A stretch of DNA of 9,883 bases, taken from NCBI GenBank assembly GCA_021774015.1, contig JAJFJO010000362.1, positions 1 through 9,883 of the forward strand, given 5' to 3'. Position numbers and translations under genes: made by a program. Source of the stretch: Gammaproteobacteria bacterium (lineage in GTDB: Bacteria; Pseudomonadota; Gammaproteobacteria; Coxiellales; Coxiellaceae). A model generated the notes under the pieces. The model did no database searches, was not told where the DNA came from, and was given only the letters and a program-made list of their open reading frames with translations. Numbering within the stretch: position 1 is the first letter of the stretch; every line of letters starts with the position of its first letter. Of the stretch, positions 1 through 6,708 are shown in pieces.

Positions 1-135
1 ACTACAGTTCAGAATCAAAAAATTGTAAAAGTTGATGCTGAGCGTAATCTAATTTTAGTAAGAGGCGCTCTTCCAGGTGCTCCTGGTGGTGATGTGGTCA
101 TCACTTCGGCGATTAAACTCGGGGAGAAAAGCTAA
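1..135 (+). CDS. rplC: 50S ribosomal protein L3, C-terminal end (partial)
   Basis: Only the last 44 codons are present and the 5' part lies outside the window. The visible peptide runs from TTVQNQKIVKVDAERN to the terminal SAIKLGEKS and carries the L3 C-terminal signature KVDAERNLILVRGALPGAPGG, seen here at residues 10-30 of the fragment. L3 is an early-assembling large-subunit protein that binds 23S rRNA near the peptidyl transferase centre. The stop TAA (133-135) shares its last base with the ATG of the next gene (TAATG), as expected for coupled translation with rplD. The frame is open from base 1. Identity rests on this tail plus the gene order, and both agree. Confidence 0.95.
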   Translation, partial: TTVQNQKIVKVDAERNLILVRGALPGAPGGDVVITSAIKLGEKS

Positions 136-743
136 TGGAAATGCAGATGAGCGGAAAAACAAAGGGTAGCGTTAATTTGTCAGATGACACCTTTGCCGTC
201 GAATATAATGAAGGTTTAGTACATCAGGTGGTTACTGCGCATATGGCAGGTGCCCGCCAAGGTAGCAAAGCTCAAAAAAATCGTTCTGATGTGAGTGGTG
301 GTGGTATTAAACCCTGGCGTCAAAAAGGTACGGGCCGCGCACGCGCAGGTACTATTCGTAGTCCTATTTGGACAGGTGGTGGCGTTACATTTGCTGCAAG
401 ACCTCGTGATTACAGTCAAAAAGTAAATCGCAAAATGTATCGTAAAGCGATTGCGGTGATTTTATCTGAGTTGGTTCGTCAAGAACGATTGAAGGTTGTT
501 AAAGAATTAACGCTAGCAGAACCAAAAACAAAGCTGTTGATTACAGTCTTAAAAGAATTGGACTTAGACAACGTTATGATTGTGACTGCTGAAGAAGATA
601 GAAACTTATCACTCGCATCGCGTAACTTGCCTCATGTCTCTGTTTGTCAGGTACAACAACTTGATCCTGTTACGTTAGTTGGTTTTGGTCATATTTTATT
701 TACCGAAGCAGCATTGAAAAATATTGAGGAGAAACTATCGTGA
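135..743 (+). CDS. rplD: 50S ribosomal protein L4
   Basis: L4 is a large-subunit protein that lines part of the peptide exit tunnel; in E. coli it also represses its own operon through the S10 leader. That leader would lie upstream of this window, so regulation cannot be judged here. The protein has 202 residues (E. coli 201). The extended loop shows GGGIKPWRQKGTGRARAG at about residues 55-72. K64 matches E. coli K63, a position where changes give macrolide resistance, and it is the wild-type residue. Start: ATG 135 is preceded by GGGGAG (121-126) with 8 bases of spacing. The in-frame ATGs at 141 and 147 are too far from it. The start overlaps the rplC stop (TAATG) and the stop overlaps the rplW start. 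Confidence 0.97.
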   Translation: MEMQMSGKTKGSVNLSDDTFAVEYNEGLVHQVVTAHMAGARQGSKAQKNRSDVSGGGIKPWRQKGTGRARAGTIRSPIWTGGGVTFAARPRDYSQKVNRKMYRKAIAVILSELVRQERLKVVKELTLAEPKTKLLITVLKELDLDNVMIVTAEEDRNLSLASRNLPHVSVCQVQQLDPVTLVGFGHILFTEAALKNIEEKLS

Positions 744-1036
744 ATGAAGAGCGATTATTGAAAATTCTTCTGGCTCCTCACATGTCAGAGAAAAGTACGA
801 ATGTTTCAGGTGATTATCATCAGTATGTGTTTAAAGTCATACCTGATGCAAGCAAGCCTGAAATTAAGAAAGCAGTTGAGCATGTGTTTGATGTCAAAGT
901 TTCTCATGTGTGTACCAGTAATGTGAAAAGCAAAGCGGCGGGTCGTGGCAAAACGATTGGTCGCCATAAAGCTTGGAAAAAAGCGTATATCACTCTTGGT
1001 TCTGATCAAGAGATTGATGTGGCTAGTGTCCAATAG
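740..1036 (+). CDS. rplW: 50S ribosomal protein L23
   Basis: L23 binds 23S rRNA domain III at the tunnel exit and in bacteria is the docking site for trigger factor and SRP. The product has 98 residues, close to the E. coli 100. Visible family features are the N-terminal LLKILLAPHMSEKST, the KPEIKKAVEHVFDVKV segment, and a basic loop KSKAAGRGKTIGRHKAWKKA. The start is GTG at 740-742, overlapping the rplD stop in GTGA (740-743), with GAGGAG at 726-731 eight bases upstream. The ATG at 744 is in a different frame and is not an alternative. The GTG start and the four-base overlap suggest that output is coupled to rplD translation. Confidence 0.96.
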   Translation: MNEERLLKILLAPHMSEKSTNVSGDYHQYVFKVIPDASKPEIKKAVEHVFDVKVSHVCTSNVKSKAAGRGKTIGRHKAWKKAYITLGSDQEIDVASVQ

Positions 1037-1050
1037 TTAGGAGAGTATCG

Positions 1051-1878
1051 ATGGCGTTAGTTAAAACAAAACCAACCTCGCCAGGGCGTCGGTTTGTTGT
1101 TAAGGTTGTAAACCCTGAGCTCTACAAAGGTAAGCCACATAAAGCTTTATTGGCACCAAAAAAGCGCATTAGTGGTCGTAATAATCAGGGTCGAATTACT
1201 GTTCGTCACCGTGGTGGTGGTCATAAACGCCATTATCGCATGGTTGATTTCAAGCGTAATAAAGATGGTATAGTGGGGCGTGTAGAGCGTATCGAGTATG
1301 ACCCGAATCGCAGTGCTCATTTGGCCCTCGTGTGTTATGCCGATGGTGAAAGACGTTACATCATTGCACCTAAAGGTGTACATGCGGGTTCCGAAGTGAT
1401 GTCTGGGGAGCAAGCGCCTATTAAACCTGGGAATTGTTTGCCATTACAGAATATTCCTGAAGGTACGACGATTCACTGTGTTGAGCTCAAGCCTGGTAAA
1501 GGCGCACAAATGATGCGTAGCGCAGGAACTTCGGCACAATTGGCTGGTAAAGAAGGAATGTATGCAATTCTTCGCATGCGTTCTGGCGAAATGCGTAAAG
1601 TCCTGGTAACCTGTCGGGCTTGCGTTGGTGAGGTGTCTAATGCTGAGCATGGTCTGCGTTCTTTGGGTAAAGCGGGTGCTAGTCGCTGGCGTGGTAAACG
1701 CCCAACAGTACGTGGTGTAGCGATGAATCCGGTCGATCACCCACATGGTGGTGGTGAAGGTAGAACTTCTGGTGGCCGTCATCCAGTATCGCCAACGGGT
1801 GTGCCTGCTAAGGGTTATAAAACTCGTACTAATAAGCGGACAACGAAGCTCATTATTCGTGATAGAAGAAGAAAGTAA
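1051..1878 (+). CDS. rplB: 50S ribosomal protein L2
   Basis: L2 is one of the most conserved large-subunit proteins. It binds 23S rRNA and is needed for subunit association and full peptidyl transferase activity. Length is 275 residues (E. coli 273). Basic N-terminal segments RNNQGRITVRHRGGGHKRHYR (about 43-63) precede the OB-fold and SH3-like domains. The C-terminal signature MNPVDHPHGGGEGR is at about 225-238 and includes D229 and H230, matching E. coli D228/H229. The tail is strongly basic (KTRTNKRTTKLIIRDRRRK). ATG 1051 follows AGGAGAG (1039-1045) at good spacing, 14 bases after the rplW stop. Nothing is odd in this gene. Confidence 0.98.
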   Translation: MALVKTKPTSPGRRFVVKVVNPELYKGKPHKALLAPKKRISGRNNQGRITVRHRGGGHKRHYRMVDFKRNKDGIVGRVERIEYDPNRSAHLALVCYADGERRYIIAPKGVHAGSEVMSGEQAPIKPGNCLPLQNIPEGTTIHCVELKPGKGAQMMRSAGTSAQLAGKEGMYAILRMRSGEMRKVLVTCRACVGEVSNAEHGLRSLGKAGASRWRGKRPTVRGVAMNPVDHPHGGGEGRTSGGRHPVSPTGVPAKGYKTRTNKRTTKLIIRDRRRK

Positions 1879-1896
1879 CTAATTGGAGTATAAAGC

Positions 1897-2178
1897 GTGG
1901 CAAGATCAATTAAAAAAGGACCGTTTATAGACCACCATCTACTGAAAAAGGTAGATGAGGCTATAAAAAGTTCCTCTAAGCGCCCCATCAAAACATGGTC
2001 GCGTCGTTCTATGGTGATTCCAGAAATGGTTGGCCTGACCATAGCAGTCCATAATGGGCGAGCTCATGTTCCTATTTATATTAGTGAAAACATGGTTGGG
2101 CATAAACTGGGTGAATTTGCTTTAACTCGCACTTTCAAAGGCCATGCGGCTGATAGAAAAGGTAAGAAGGGGGGTTAA
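1897..2178 (+). CDS. rpsS: 30S ribosomal protein S19
   Basis: S19 sits in the head of the small subunit, pairs with S13, and contacts the A-site finger of 23S rRNA. The product has 93 residues, normal for the family. It begins MARSIKKGPFIDHHLLKKV and carries the signatures KRPIKTWSRRSMVIPEMVG and HNGRAHVPIYISENMVGHKLGEFA. The start is GTG 1897, with GGAG at 1885-1888 and 8 bases of spacing. No ATG gives a plausible alternative that keeps the conserved N terminus. The stop TAA (2176-2178) overlaps the first possible rplV ATG. Confidence 0.97.
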   Translation: MARSIKKGPFIDHHLLKKVDEAIKSSSKRPIKTWSRRSMVIPEMVGLTIAVHNGRAHVPIYISENMVGHKLGEFALTRTFKGHAADRKGKKGG

Positions 2179-2525
2179 TGATGGAAGTTTCTGCTAAATT
2201 ATCACACGCGCGTATTTCAGCACAGAAAGCTCGCTTGGTTGCTGATCAGGTTCGAGGATTAACGGCTGAGCGTGCAAGTGAACTCTTGCGTTTCAGCCCA
2301 AAGAAAGCGGCTGAGTTAGTGAAAAAAGTATTAGATTCAGCGATTGCTAATGCTGAGAATAATGATGGTGCTGATATTGATGAGTTAACGGTATCAAAGA
2401 TCTATGTGGATGAAGGTCCTAGTATGAAGCGGTTCCGTGCTCGTGCACGTGGTCGTGGCAATCGTATAATAAAACGTACCTGTCATATTACTGTGATGGT
2501 ATCAGACAGCTTGGGAGACATGTAA
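2178..2525 (+). CDS. rplV: 50S ribosomal protein L22
   Basis: L22 is a large-subunit protein whose long beta hairpin lines the exit tunnel. The core SHARISAQKARLVADQVRG, DSAIANAENNDGADID and YVDEGPSMKR is typical. MKR at residues 83-85 matches the E. coli segment whose deletion gives macrolide resistance, and it is intact here. The following loop reads FRARARGRGN rather than the E. coli-like IMPRAKGRAD. Length is 115 residues against 110 in E. coli; the extra residues are a short C-terminal SLGDM and one or two N-terminal residues. Two adjacent ATGs (2178 and 2181) follow AAGGGGGG (2167-2174). The first overlaps the rpsS stop as TAATG and the second has slightly better spacing, so the start is uncertain by one codon. 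Confidence 0.96.
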   Translation: MMEVSAKLSHARISAQKARLVADQVRGLTAERASELLRFSPKKAAELVKKVLDSAIANAENNDGADIDELTVSKIYVDEGPSMKRFRARARGRGNRIIKRTCHITVMVSDSLGDM

Positions 2526-2526
2526 A

Positions 2527-3204
2527 ATGGGTCAGAAGGTTAATCCAACCGGTATCCGCTTAGGAATTACTAAAGATTGGACATCAAAATGGTATGCAGA
2601 TAGTACTGACTACGCGAACTATCTGAATGCAGACCTTGAAGTTCGTGATTTCTTAATGACTCGATTGAAAGGTGCGGCTGTTAGTCGTGTGCAAATTGAA
2701 CGTCCTGCTCGTAATGCAAGAATCGCAATTTACTCGGCACGCCCTGGTGTTATTATTGGTAAAAAAGGCGGCGAAATCGAGAAATTAAGAGAACATATCT
2801 CTAAGATGCTTAATGTTCCGGTGCATTTGACGATTGAAGAAATTCGTAAACCAGAATTAGATGCAAAATTAGTCGCAGAAAATGTTGCGCAACAGCTGGA
2901 ACGGCGTATTATGTTCCGTCGCGCTATGAAGCGTGCGATACAGTCAACGATGCGGGCAGGTGCCGAAGGTGTGAAAATCAGCATGGGCGGTCGTTTGGCG
3001 GGTGCTGAGATAGCTCGTACAGAGTGGGCTCACGAAGGTCGAGTGCCACTGCATACGTTGCGAGCAGATATTGATTATGGTACTGCGCGTGCTAGCACCA
3101 CATACGGTGTTATTGGCGTTAAAGTATGGATCTTTAAAGGTGAAGTGATTGCAGCTCGTCCTGAAGCAGAGATAGCTGACACAACTGAGGTTATAGGGGA
3201 GTAG
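2527..3204 (+). CDS. rpsC: 30S ribosomal protein S3
   Basis: S3 lies in the small-subunit head at the mRNA entry site, where with S4 and S5 it contributes to mRNA helicase activity. Length is 225 residues, slightly shorter than E. coli (233) because of a shorter C-terminal tail. The N terminus MGQKVNPTGIRLGI is the family signature. The KH domain has the loop GKKG at residues 78-81 within VIIGKKGGEIEKLR, and the C-terminal domain shows GVKISMGGRLAGAEIARTEW. ATG 2527 lies one base after the rplV stop; GGGAG at 2513-2517 gives 9 bases of spacing. Confidence 0.98.
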   Translation: MGQKVNPTGIRLGITKDWTSKWYADSTDYANYLNADLEVRDFLMTRLKGAAVSRVQIERPARNARIAIYSARPGVIIGKKGGEIEKLREHISKMLNVPVHLTIEEIRKPELDAKLVAENVAQQLERRIMFRRAMKRAIQSTMRAGAEGVKISMGGRLAGAEIARTEWAHEGRVPLHTLRADIDYGTARASTTYGVIGVKVWIFKGEVIAARPEAEIADTTEVIGE

Positions 3205-3208
3205 TTAG

Positions 3209-3622
3209 ATGCTACAGCCAAAAAATAGAAAGTTCCGAAAGGACTTTAAAGGCCGAAATCGCGGACTAGCGCATCGTGGCAATAAAGTCAGTTTTGGTGA
3301 GTTTGGTCTGAAATGTACAGGGCGTGGACGTATTACTGCTCGCCAAATTGAGGCGGCACGTCGTGCGATTACTCGTCACGTGAAACGTGGTGGTAAGCTT
3401 GTTATCCGCATTTTTCCAGACAAACCAATCTCTAAGAAACCTTTAGAAGTTCGTCAAGGTAAAGGTAAGGGTAATGTTGAGTACTGGGTTGCTGAAGTTC
3501 AGCCTGGTCGTATGTTGTTTGAAATTGAAGGTGTTTCTGAGGAATTAGCTCGCTCCGCATTTGCTCGCGCAGCCGCAAAATTACCCGTGGGCACAGTTTT
3601 TGCAGAACGGACGGTGATGTAA
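3209..3622 (+). CDS. rplP: 50S ribosomal protein L16
   Basis: L16 is a late-assembling large-subunit protein near the A-site tRNA elbow. Length is 137 residues (E. coli 136). It starts MLQPKNRKFRKDFKGRNRGLA and carries VRQGKGKGNVEYWVA from residue 81. R82 aligns with E. coli R81, which is hydroxylated by YcfD/RoxA; whether this host has that enzyme cannot be seen here. The C terminus ends RTVM like the E. coli protein (KTVM). ATG 3209 follows AGGGGAG (3195-3201) at 7 bases. The stop TAA (3620-3622) overlaps the rpmC ATG by one base. Confidence 0.98.
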   Translation: MLQPKNRKFRKDFKGRNRGLAHRGNKVSFGEFGLKCTGRGRITARQIEAARRAITRHVKRGGKLVIRIFPDKPISKKPLEVRQGKGKGNVEYWVAEVQPGRMLFEIEGVSEELARSAFARAAAKLPVGTVFAERTVM

Positions 3623-3816
3623 TGAATGCGAATGAGTTGAGAGAAAAATCCAGTGAAGAGTTAAATAAAACTCTGCTGGTACTATTAAAAGAACAATTTA
3701 ACTTGCGTATGCAAAAAGGATTGGGCGAGATGCCTAGACCACACCTTCTTAAGCAAGTGCGTCGTGATATAGCGCGAATAAAAACAATGATGAGTGAGAA
3801 GGAGCGCCAAGCATGA
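3622..3816 (+). CDS. rpmC: 50S ribosomal protein L29
   Basis: L29 is a small helical large-subunit protein beside L23 at the tunnel exit. Length is 64 residues (E. coli 63). The two-helix layout is visible as NANELREKSSEELNKTLLVL and LLKQVRRDIARIKTMMSEK, joined by the family segment FNLRMQKGLGEMPRP. The start ATG 3622 overlaps the rplP stop (TAATG). Only a weak Shine-Dalgarno (GGTGAT, 3613-3618) precedes it, so initiation probably relies on ribosomes ending rplP. The stop TGA overlaps the rpsQ start in ATGA (3813-3816). Confidence 0.96.
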   Translation: MNANELREKSSEELNKTLLVLLKEQFNLRMQKGLGEMPRPHLLKQVRRDIARIKTMMSEKERQA

Positions 3817-4070
3817 GTACTGAAACAATCGTACGTACGTTAACAGGTTTAGTTGTTAGCGATAAGATGGATAAAAGTATTGTTGTACTTGTTGAGCGCC
3901 TTGAAAAGCACCCTAAGTACGGAAAATACATCAAGCGCTCTACTAAGATACATGCGCATGATGAAAACAATACAGCAGGCCAGGGTGATATTGTCCTAAT
4001 TAAGGAATGTCGACCTATTTCCAAGTCTAAGAGTTGGGCTTTGGTTGAGGTAAAAGAAAAAGCCAAGTAA
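3813..4070 (+). CDS. rpsQ: 30S ribosomal protein S17
   Basis: S17 is an OB-fold small-subunit protein that binds 16S rRNA early in assembly. Length is 85 residues (E. coli 84). Family motifs visible are TLTGLVVSDKMDKSIVV, the RLEKHPKYGKYIKRSTKIHAHDE segment, and GDIVLIKECRPISKSKSW. ATG 3813 overlaps the rpmC stop by four bases and has a strong AAGGAG (3799-3804) with 8 bases of spacing. This is the last gene of the S10 operon in the E. coli arrangement, and an 89-base gap follows. Confidence 0.97.
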   Translation: MSTETIVRTLTGLVVSDKMDKSIVVLVERLEKHPKYGKYIKRSTKIHAHDENNTAGQGDIVLIKECRPISKSKSWALVEVKEKAK

Positions 4071-4159
4071 TTTTGGCAAAATACGTTGTAAAGGATTGTG
4101 GTTGAGGCCACCTTATTTTTACAAATAAATGAAGCGATAAAAGAGCTGGAGATAACACA
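4071..4159 (+). promoter_or_regulatory. S10/spc junction, possible weak spc promoter
   Basis: This is the first sizeable intergenic stretch in the window and corresponds to the E. coli position of the spc promoter. It is AT-rich. The best sigma70-like pair I can draw is TTGTGG (4096-4101) and TACAAA (4120-4125), spaced 18; TTGAGG (4102-4107) is another -35-like hexamer. None is close to consensus. A weak 4-bp stem GTGG/CCAC (4098-4101/4108-4111) is followed by TTATTTTT, which is too weak to call a terminator. GGAG at 4148-4151 is the rplN ribosome-binding site. The promoter role is inferred mainly from position. Confidence 0.3.
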
Positions 4160-4525
4160 ATGCTACAAACGCAATCAGTAGTGGATGTTGCGGACAACAG
4201 TGGTGCTCGCCGTGTGATGTGCATCAAGGTATTAGGCGGATCTAAACGTCGTTATGCTAATGTTGGTGACATTATTAAAGTGAGTATTAAAGAAGCCATT
4301 CCTCGTGGTAAAGTGAAAAAAGGGGATGTAATGAGCGCTGTTGTCGTTCGTACTCGTAAAGGTGTGCGCAGGCCAGACGGGTCATTGATCCGTTTTGATT
4401 CTAATGCGGTGGTGATATTAAATGCACAGAATCAACCGATTGGCACACGTATTTTTGGCCCAGTAACGCGTGAACTTCGTGCTAAGTTTATGAAGGTCGT
4501 ATCACTAGCGCTTGAAGTGCTTTAA
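4160..4525 (+). CDS. rplN: 50S ribosomal protein L14
   Basis: L14 is a beta-barrel large-subunit protein at the subunit interface and the target of the silencing factor RsfS. Length is 121 residues, against about 122-123 in relatives. Visible signatures are VVDVADNSGARRVMCIKVLGG near the N terminus, AIPRGKVKKGDVMSAVVVRT, and the C-terminal FGPVTRELR. It begins MLQTQ where most homologues have MIQ. GGAG at 4148-4151 gives 8 bases of spacing to the ATG, a good independent ribosome-binding site that fits this being the first gene of the spc group. Confidence 0.98.
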   Translation: MLQTQSVVDVADNSGARRVMCIKVLGGSKRRYANVGDIIKVSIKEAIPRGKVKKGDVMSAVVVRTRKGVRRPDGSLIRFDSNAVVILNAQNQPIGTRIFGPVTRELRAKFMKVVSLALEVL

Positions 4526-4544
4526 TAGATTTGGAATTAAGATC

Positions 4545-4868
4545 ATGGCGATGAAGAAAATTAAAAAAGATGACATGGTGATCGTTTTAACGGGTCGCGA
4601 CAAAGGTCGTACAGGTAAAGTGATCAAACAAGTGGGTGATGATAAAGTTTTGGTTGAAGGCGTGAATATCATTAAAAAGCATATGAAGCCTAACCCTCAA
4701 AAAAATACCGAAGGTGGGATCATAGAAAGAGAATCATCAATCAACGTGTCAAACGTAGCAATTTTGAACCCTGTAACAAAAAAAGCAGATCGTGTAGGGT
4801 TTAAGATTCTTGAAGATGGAAGAAAGGTTCGTTGTTTTAAATCAAATGGCGAAAATGTCGATATTTAA
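4545..4868 (+). CDS. rplX: 50S ribosomal protein L24
   Basis: L24 is an assembly-initiator protein that binds near the 5' end of 23S rRNA. From ATG 4545 the product has 107 residues (E. coli 104). A KOW motif lies in MVIVLTGRDKGRTGKVIKQV (about residues 11-30), followed by NIIKKHMKPNP and the C-terminal KKADRVGF and VRCFKSNGE segments. Start choice: the frame is open back to an ATG at 4512, but that would overlap rplN by 14 bases and add a non-family MKCFNRFGIKI. GGAA at 4533-4536 is 8 bases from ATG 4545, and the ATG at 4551 is further away. The Shine-Dalgarno is weak, so coupling with rplN is possible. Confidence 0.96.
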   Translation: MAMKKIKKDDMVIVLTGRDKGRTGKVIKQVGDDKVLVEGVNIIKKHMKPNPQKNTEGGIIERESSINVSNVAILNPVTKKADRVGFKILEDGRKVRCFKSNGENVDI

Positions 4869-4883
4869 TTTGGAAGTATGAAG

Positions 4884-5423
4884 ATGGTAGCTTTGCAAGA
4901 AGTATACAGAAAAGAGATCGTTCCAGCACTGCATAAGCAATTTGAGTATAGCAGTGTGATGGAAGTGCCGCGTATTACGAAGATCACCTTAAACATGGGT
5001 CTAGGCGAAGCACTGACGGATAAAAAAATCCTCGTGAAGGCAACAGAAGATATGTCTTTAATTGCAGGGCAAAAGCCGGTGATCACTTTGGCCAGAAAAT
5101 CTATTGCTGGTTTTAAGGTTCGTGATGGGTGGCCTATAGGGTGTAAAGTAACATTACGTAATAAGCAGATGTATGAATTTTTACATCGCTTTATCTCAAT
5201 TGTTGCACCTCGTATTCGTGACTTTCGTGGCTTTAGTAGTAAAGCTTTTGATGGCAGTGGTAACTATAGCTTAGGCATTAAAGAACAAATCGTATTCCCG
5301 GAAATTGACTACGATAAAATTGATGCTATTCGTGGTTTAGACGTTACTATTACCACTAGTGCAAAAAATGATGAGGAAGCTCGCGCTCTATTAAAAGCGT
5401 TTGGCTTTCCATTAAAAGATTAA
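4884..5423 (+). CDS. rplE: 50S ribosomal protein L5
   Basis: L5 binds 5S rRNA and is part of the central protuberance, contacting P-site tRNA. From ATG 4884 it has 179 residues, the same as E. coli, and the N terminus (MVALQEVYRKEIVPAL) aligns without gaps with my memory of the E. coli MAKLHDYYKDEVV start. Motifs are GQKPVITLARKSIAGFKVR (about 62-80), PIGCKVTLR, RDFRGFSSKAFDGSGNYS and FPEIDYDKID. Start choice: an ATG at 4878 is in frame, but GGAAG (4872-4876) ends one base before it, too close to serve it; the same element is 7 bases from 4884. In E. coli S8 represses spc by binding near this start, but I see no clear S8-type helix here. Confidence 0.97.
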   Translation: MVALQEVYRKEIVPALHKQFEYSSVMEVPRITKITLNMGLGEALTDKKILVKATEDMSLIAGQKPVITLARKSIAGFKVRDGWPIGCKVTLRNKQMYEFLHRFISIVAPRIRDFRGFSSKAFDGSGNYSLGIKEQIVFPEIDYDKIDAIRGLDVTITTSAKNDEEARALLKAFGFPLKD

Positions 5424-5440
5424 ACTGAGGATTTTTTAAT

Positions 5441-5740
5441 ATGGCGAAGAAAAGTGCAATTCAACGTAACTTAAAAAGAGTGCGACTGGTTGAGTTAGCT
5501 GCTAACACACGTAAGGTTCTTAAAGAAACTATTCGTACGGGCTCTGATGAAGAACGTGATGAAGCTTTAGAGAAGTTGCAGAAGCGTCGTCGTAATGAAA
5601 ATCCTATTCGGTTGCGTGAGCGTTGCCGTGCGTGTGGCCGCCCTCATGGCACACTAAGAAAGTTTGGTCTTTGCCGTATTCATTTACGTGAAGCGACAAT
5701 GCGTGGCGATGTGCCTGGATTGCGCAAGGCCAGTTGGTAA
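5441..5740 (+). CDS. rpsN: 30S ribosomal protein S14, long form with CCCH zinc pattern
   Basis: S14 is a small-subunit head protein beside S3 and S10. This is the long type (99 residues; E. coli 101), with the long-type N-terminal helical region MAKKSAIQRNLKRVRLVEL and the family C terminus GDVPGLRKASW. Unusually, the core carries C62, C65, C78 and H81, that is C-x2-C-x12-C-x2-H in RCRACGRPHGTLRKFGLC and the following RIH. Short zinc-binding S14 proteins, such as that of Thermus, have C-x2-C-x12-C-x2-C at the same place, while E. coli long S14 keeps only the first Cys. Zinc binding is inferred, not shown. ATG 5441 follows GAGG (5427-5430) at 10 bases, 17 bases after the rplE stop. Confidence 0.97.
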   Translation: MAKKSAIQRNLKRVRLVELAANTRKVLKETIRTGSDEERDEALEKLQKRRRNENPIRLRERCRACGRPHGTLRKFGLCRIHLREATMRGDVPGLRKASW

Positions 5741-5765
5741 CATAGATTAGAGAGAGTTAGCAAAA

Positions 5766-6161
5766 ATGACAATGCAAGATCCAATAGCTGATATGTGTAC
5801 ACGAATTCGTAATGCGCTCATGGTTGCAAAACAAGATGTTCGTATGCCTTATTCTAGTGTTAAAAAGGCAATAGCTGATGTGTTGGTGGCCGAAGGCTAT
5901 ATTAACGATTGCGCTATGGATACAGATGCTGGCAAGCCCACATTGGTTGTCAACTTGAAGTATTACGAAGGCAAGCCGGTAATTGATACGATTGATCGTG
6001 TGAGTCGCCCAAGCCTACGTATTTACAAAGCGAAAGATGAGCTACCAAAGGTCAAAAACGGCCTTGGCATTGCAATCATTTCTACCTCTAAAGGTGTGAT
6101 GAGTGATAAAGAAGCTCGCAAATTAGGTCAAGGTGGCGAAGTCATCTGTTACGTAAGTTAG
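5766..6161 (+). CDS. rpsH: 30S ribosomal protein S8
   Basis: S8 binds helix 21 of 16S rRNA and organises the platform; in E. coli it is also the autogenous repressor of the spc operon. Length is 131 residues (E. coli 130). It begins MTMQDPIADMCTRIRNAL, has DRVSRPSLRIYKAKDELPKV in the middle, and ends with the family signature STSKGVMSDKEARKLGQGGE from about residue 106 and ICYVS. ATG 5766 has AGAGAG (5751-5756) at 9 bases. The in-frame ATG at 5772 would be 15 bases away and would remove conserved residues. Confidence 0.97.
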   Translation: MTMQDPIADMCTRIRNALMVAKQDVRMPYSSVKKAIADVLVAEGYINDCAMDTDAGKPTLVVNLKYYEGKPVIDTIDRVSRPSLRIYKAKDELPKVKNGLGIAIISTSKGVMSDKEARKLGQGGEVICYVS

Positions 6162-6171
6162 GGGAAGAGTA

Positions 6172-6708
6172 ATGGCAAGTCGCGTTGCAAAAAATCCGAT
6201 TCCTATCCCATCTGGTGTAGAAATCAAACTAGCAGGTCAGGACATCACTGTAAAAGGTAAGCAAGGTGAAATGAGTTTACACGTACATCCTGCTGTTAAA
6301 GTGGTTCAAGACGAGCAAGAGCTTAAAGTGGCAGCTGCTAATGATTCGAGAGAATCTAATGCATTGTCGGGTACGATGCGTGCATTAATCAATAATTTGG
6401 TTGTTGGTGTTAGTGAAGGGTTTACTAAAAAATTAATTCTTGTTGGTGTTGGTTATCGGGCTAAAGCACAAGGTAGTAAACTGGATTTAACGGTGGGTAT
6501 GTCACACCCGGTTGTTATTGACATGCCAAAAGGTATTACTGTTGAGACACCAGCTCAAACTGAGATAGTGTTAAAAGGTGCTGATAAACAAGCTGTCGCT
6601 CAGGTGGCTGCTAACATTCGTGCTGTACGCCCGCCCGAACCTTATAAAGGTAAAGGCATACGTTATGAAGGTGAGCATATCGTACGGAAAGAAGGTAAGA
6701 AAAAATGA
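6172..6708 (+). CDS. rplF: 50S ribosomal protein L6
   Basis: L6 is a two-domain large-subunit protein near the sarcin-ricin loop and the factor-binding site. Length is 178 residues (E. coli 177). It begins MASRVAKNPIPIPSGVEI. The two repeated alpha/beta domains are separated around residue 82, and the C-terminal signature PEPYKGKGIRYEGE is at about 155-168. The tail is basic (KEGKKK). ATG 6172 has GGGGAAGAG (6161-6169) close upstream, starting on the last base of the rpsH stop. The rplF stop TGA overlaps the rplR start in ATGA (6705-6708). Confidence 0.97.
   Translation: MASRVAKNPIPIPSGVEIKLAGQDITVKGKQGEMSLHVHPAVKVVQDEQELKVAAANDSRESNALSGTMRALINNLVVGVSEGFTKKLILVGVGYRAKAQGSKLDLTVGMSHPVVIDMPKGITVETPAQTEIVLKGADKQAVAQVAANIRAVRPPEPYKGKGIRYEGEHIVRKEGKKK

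Noticed and set aside
1444..1782. 112-codon open frame on the minus strand inside rplB
   Set aside because: It is a shadow of L2 coding sequence, rich in Thr/Arg/Ser, with no known family features.
3749..4111. 120-codon open frame on the minus strand across rpmC, rpsQ and the following gap
   Set aside because: It lies opposite well-supported genes, has no family features, and no convincing reason for expression.
4098..4120. Terminator in the S10/spc gap (GTGG/CCAC followed by TTATTTTT)
   Set aside because: The stem is only 4 bp and the T-run is interrupted.
4129..4140. Three-codon open frame ATG AAG CGA TAA before rplN
   Set aside because: It has no ribosome-binding site and such short frames are expected by chance.
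4512..4544. Upstream ATG extending rplX by 11 residues
   Set aside because: It would overlap rplN by 14 bases, lacks a ribosome-binding site, and adds residues foreign to L24; ATG 4545 fits spacing and family length.
4878..4883. ATG 4878 as the rplE start
   Set aside because: GGAAG ends one base before it; ATG 4884 has 7 bases of spacing and gives the standard 179 residues.
4860..4930. S8 autorepressor site near the rplE start, as in E. coli
   Set aside because: I looked for a helix resembling 16S helix 21 and saw no convincing paired structure by eye. A covariance-model search would be needed to settle it.
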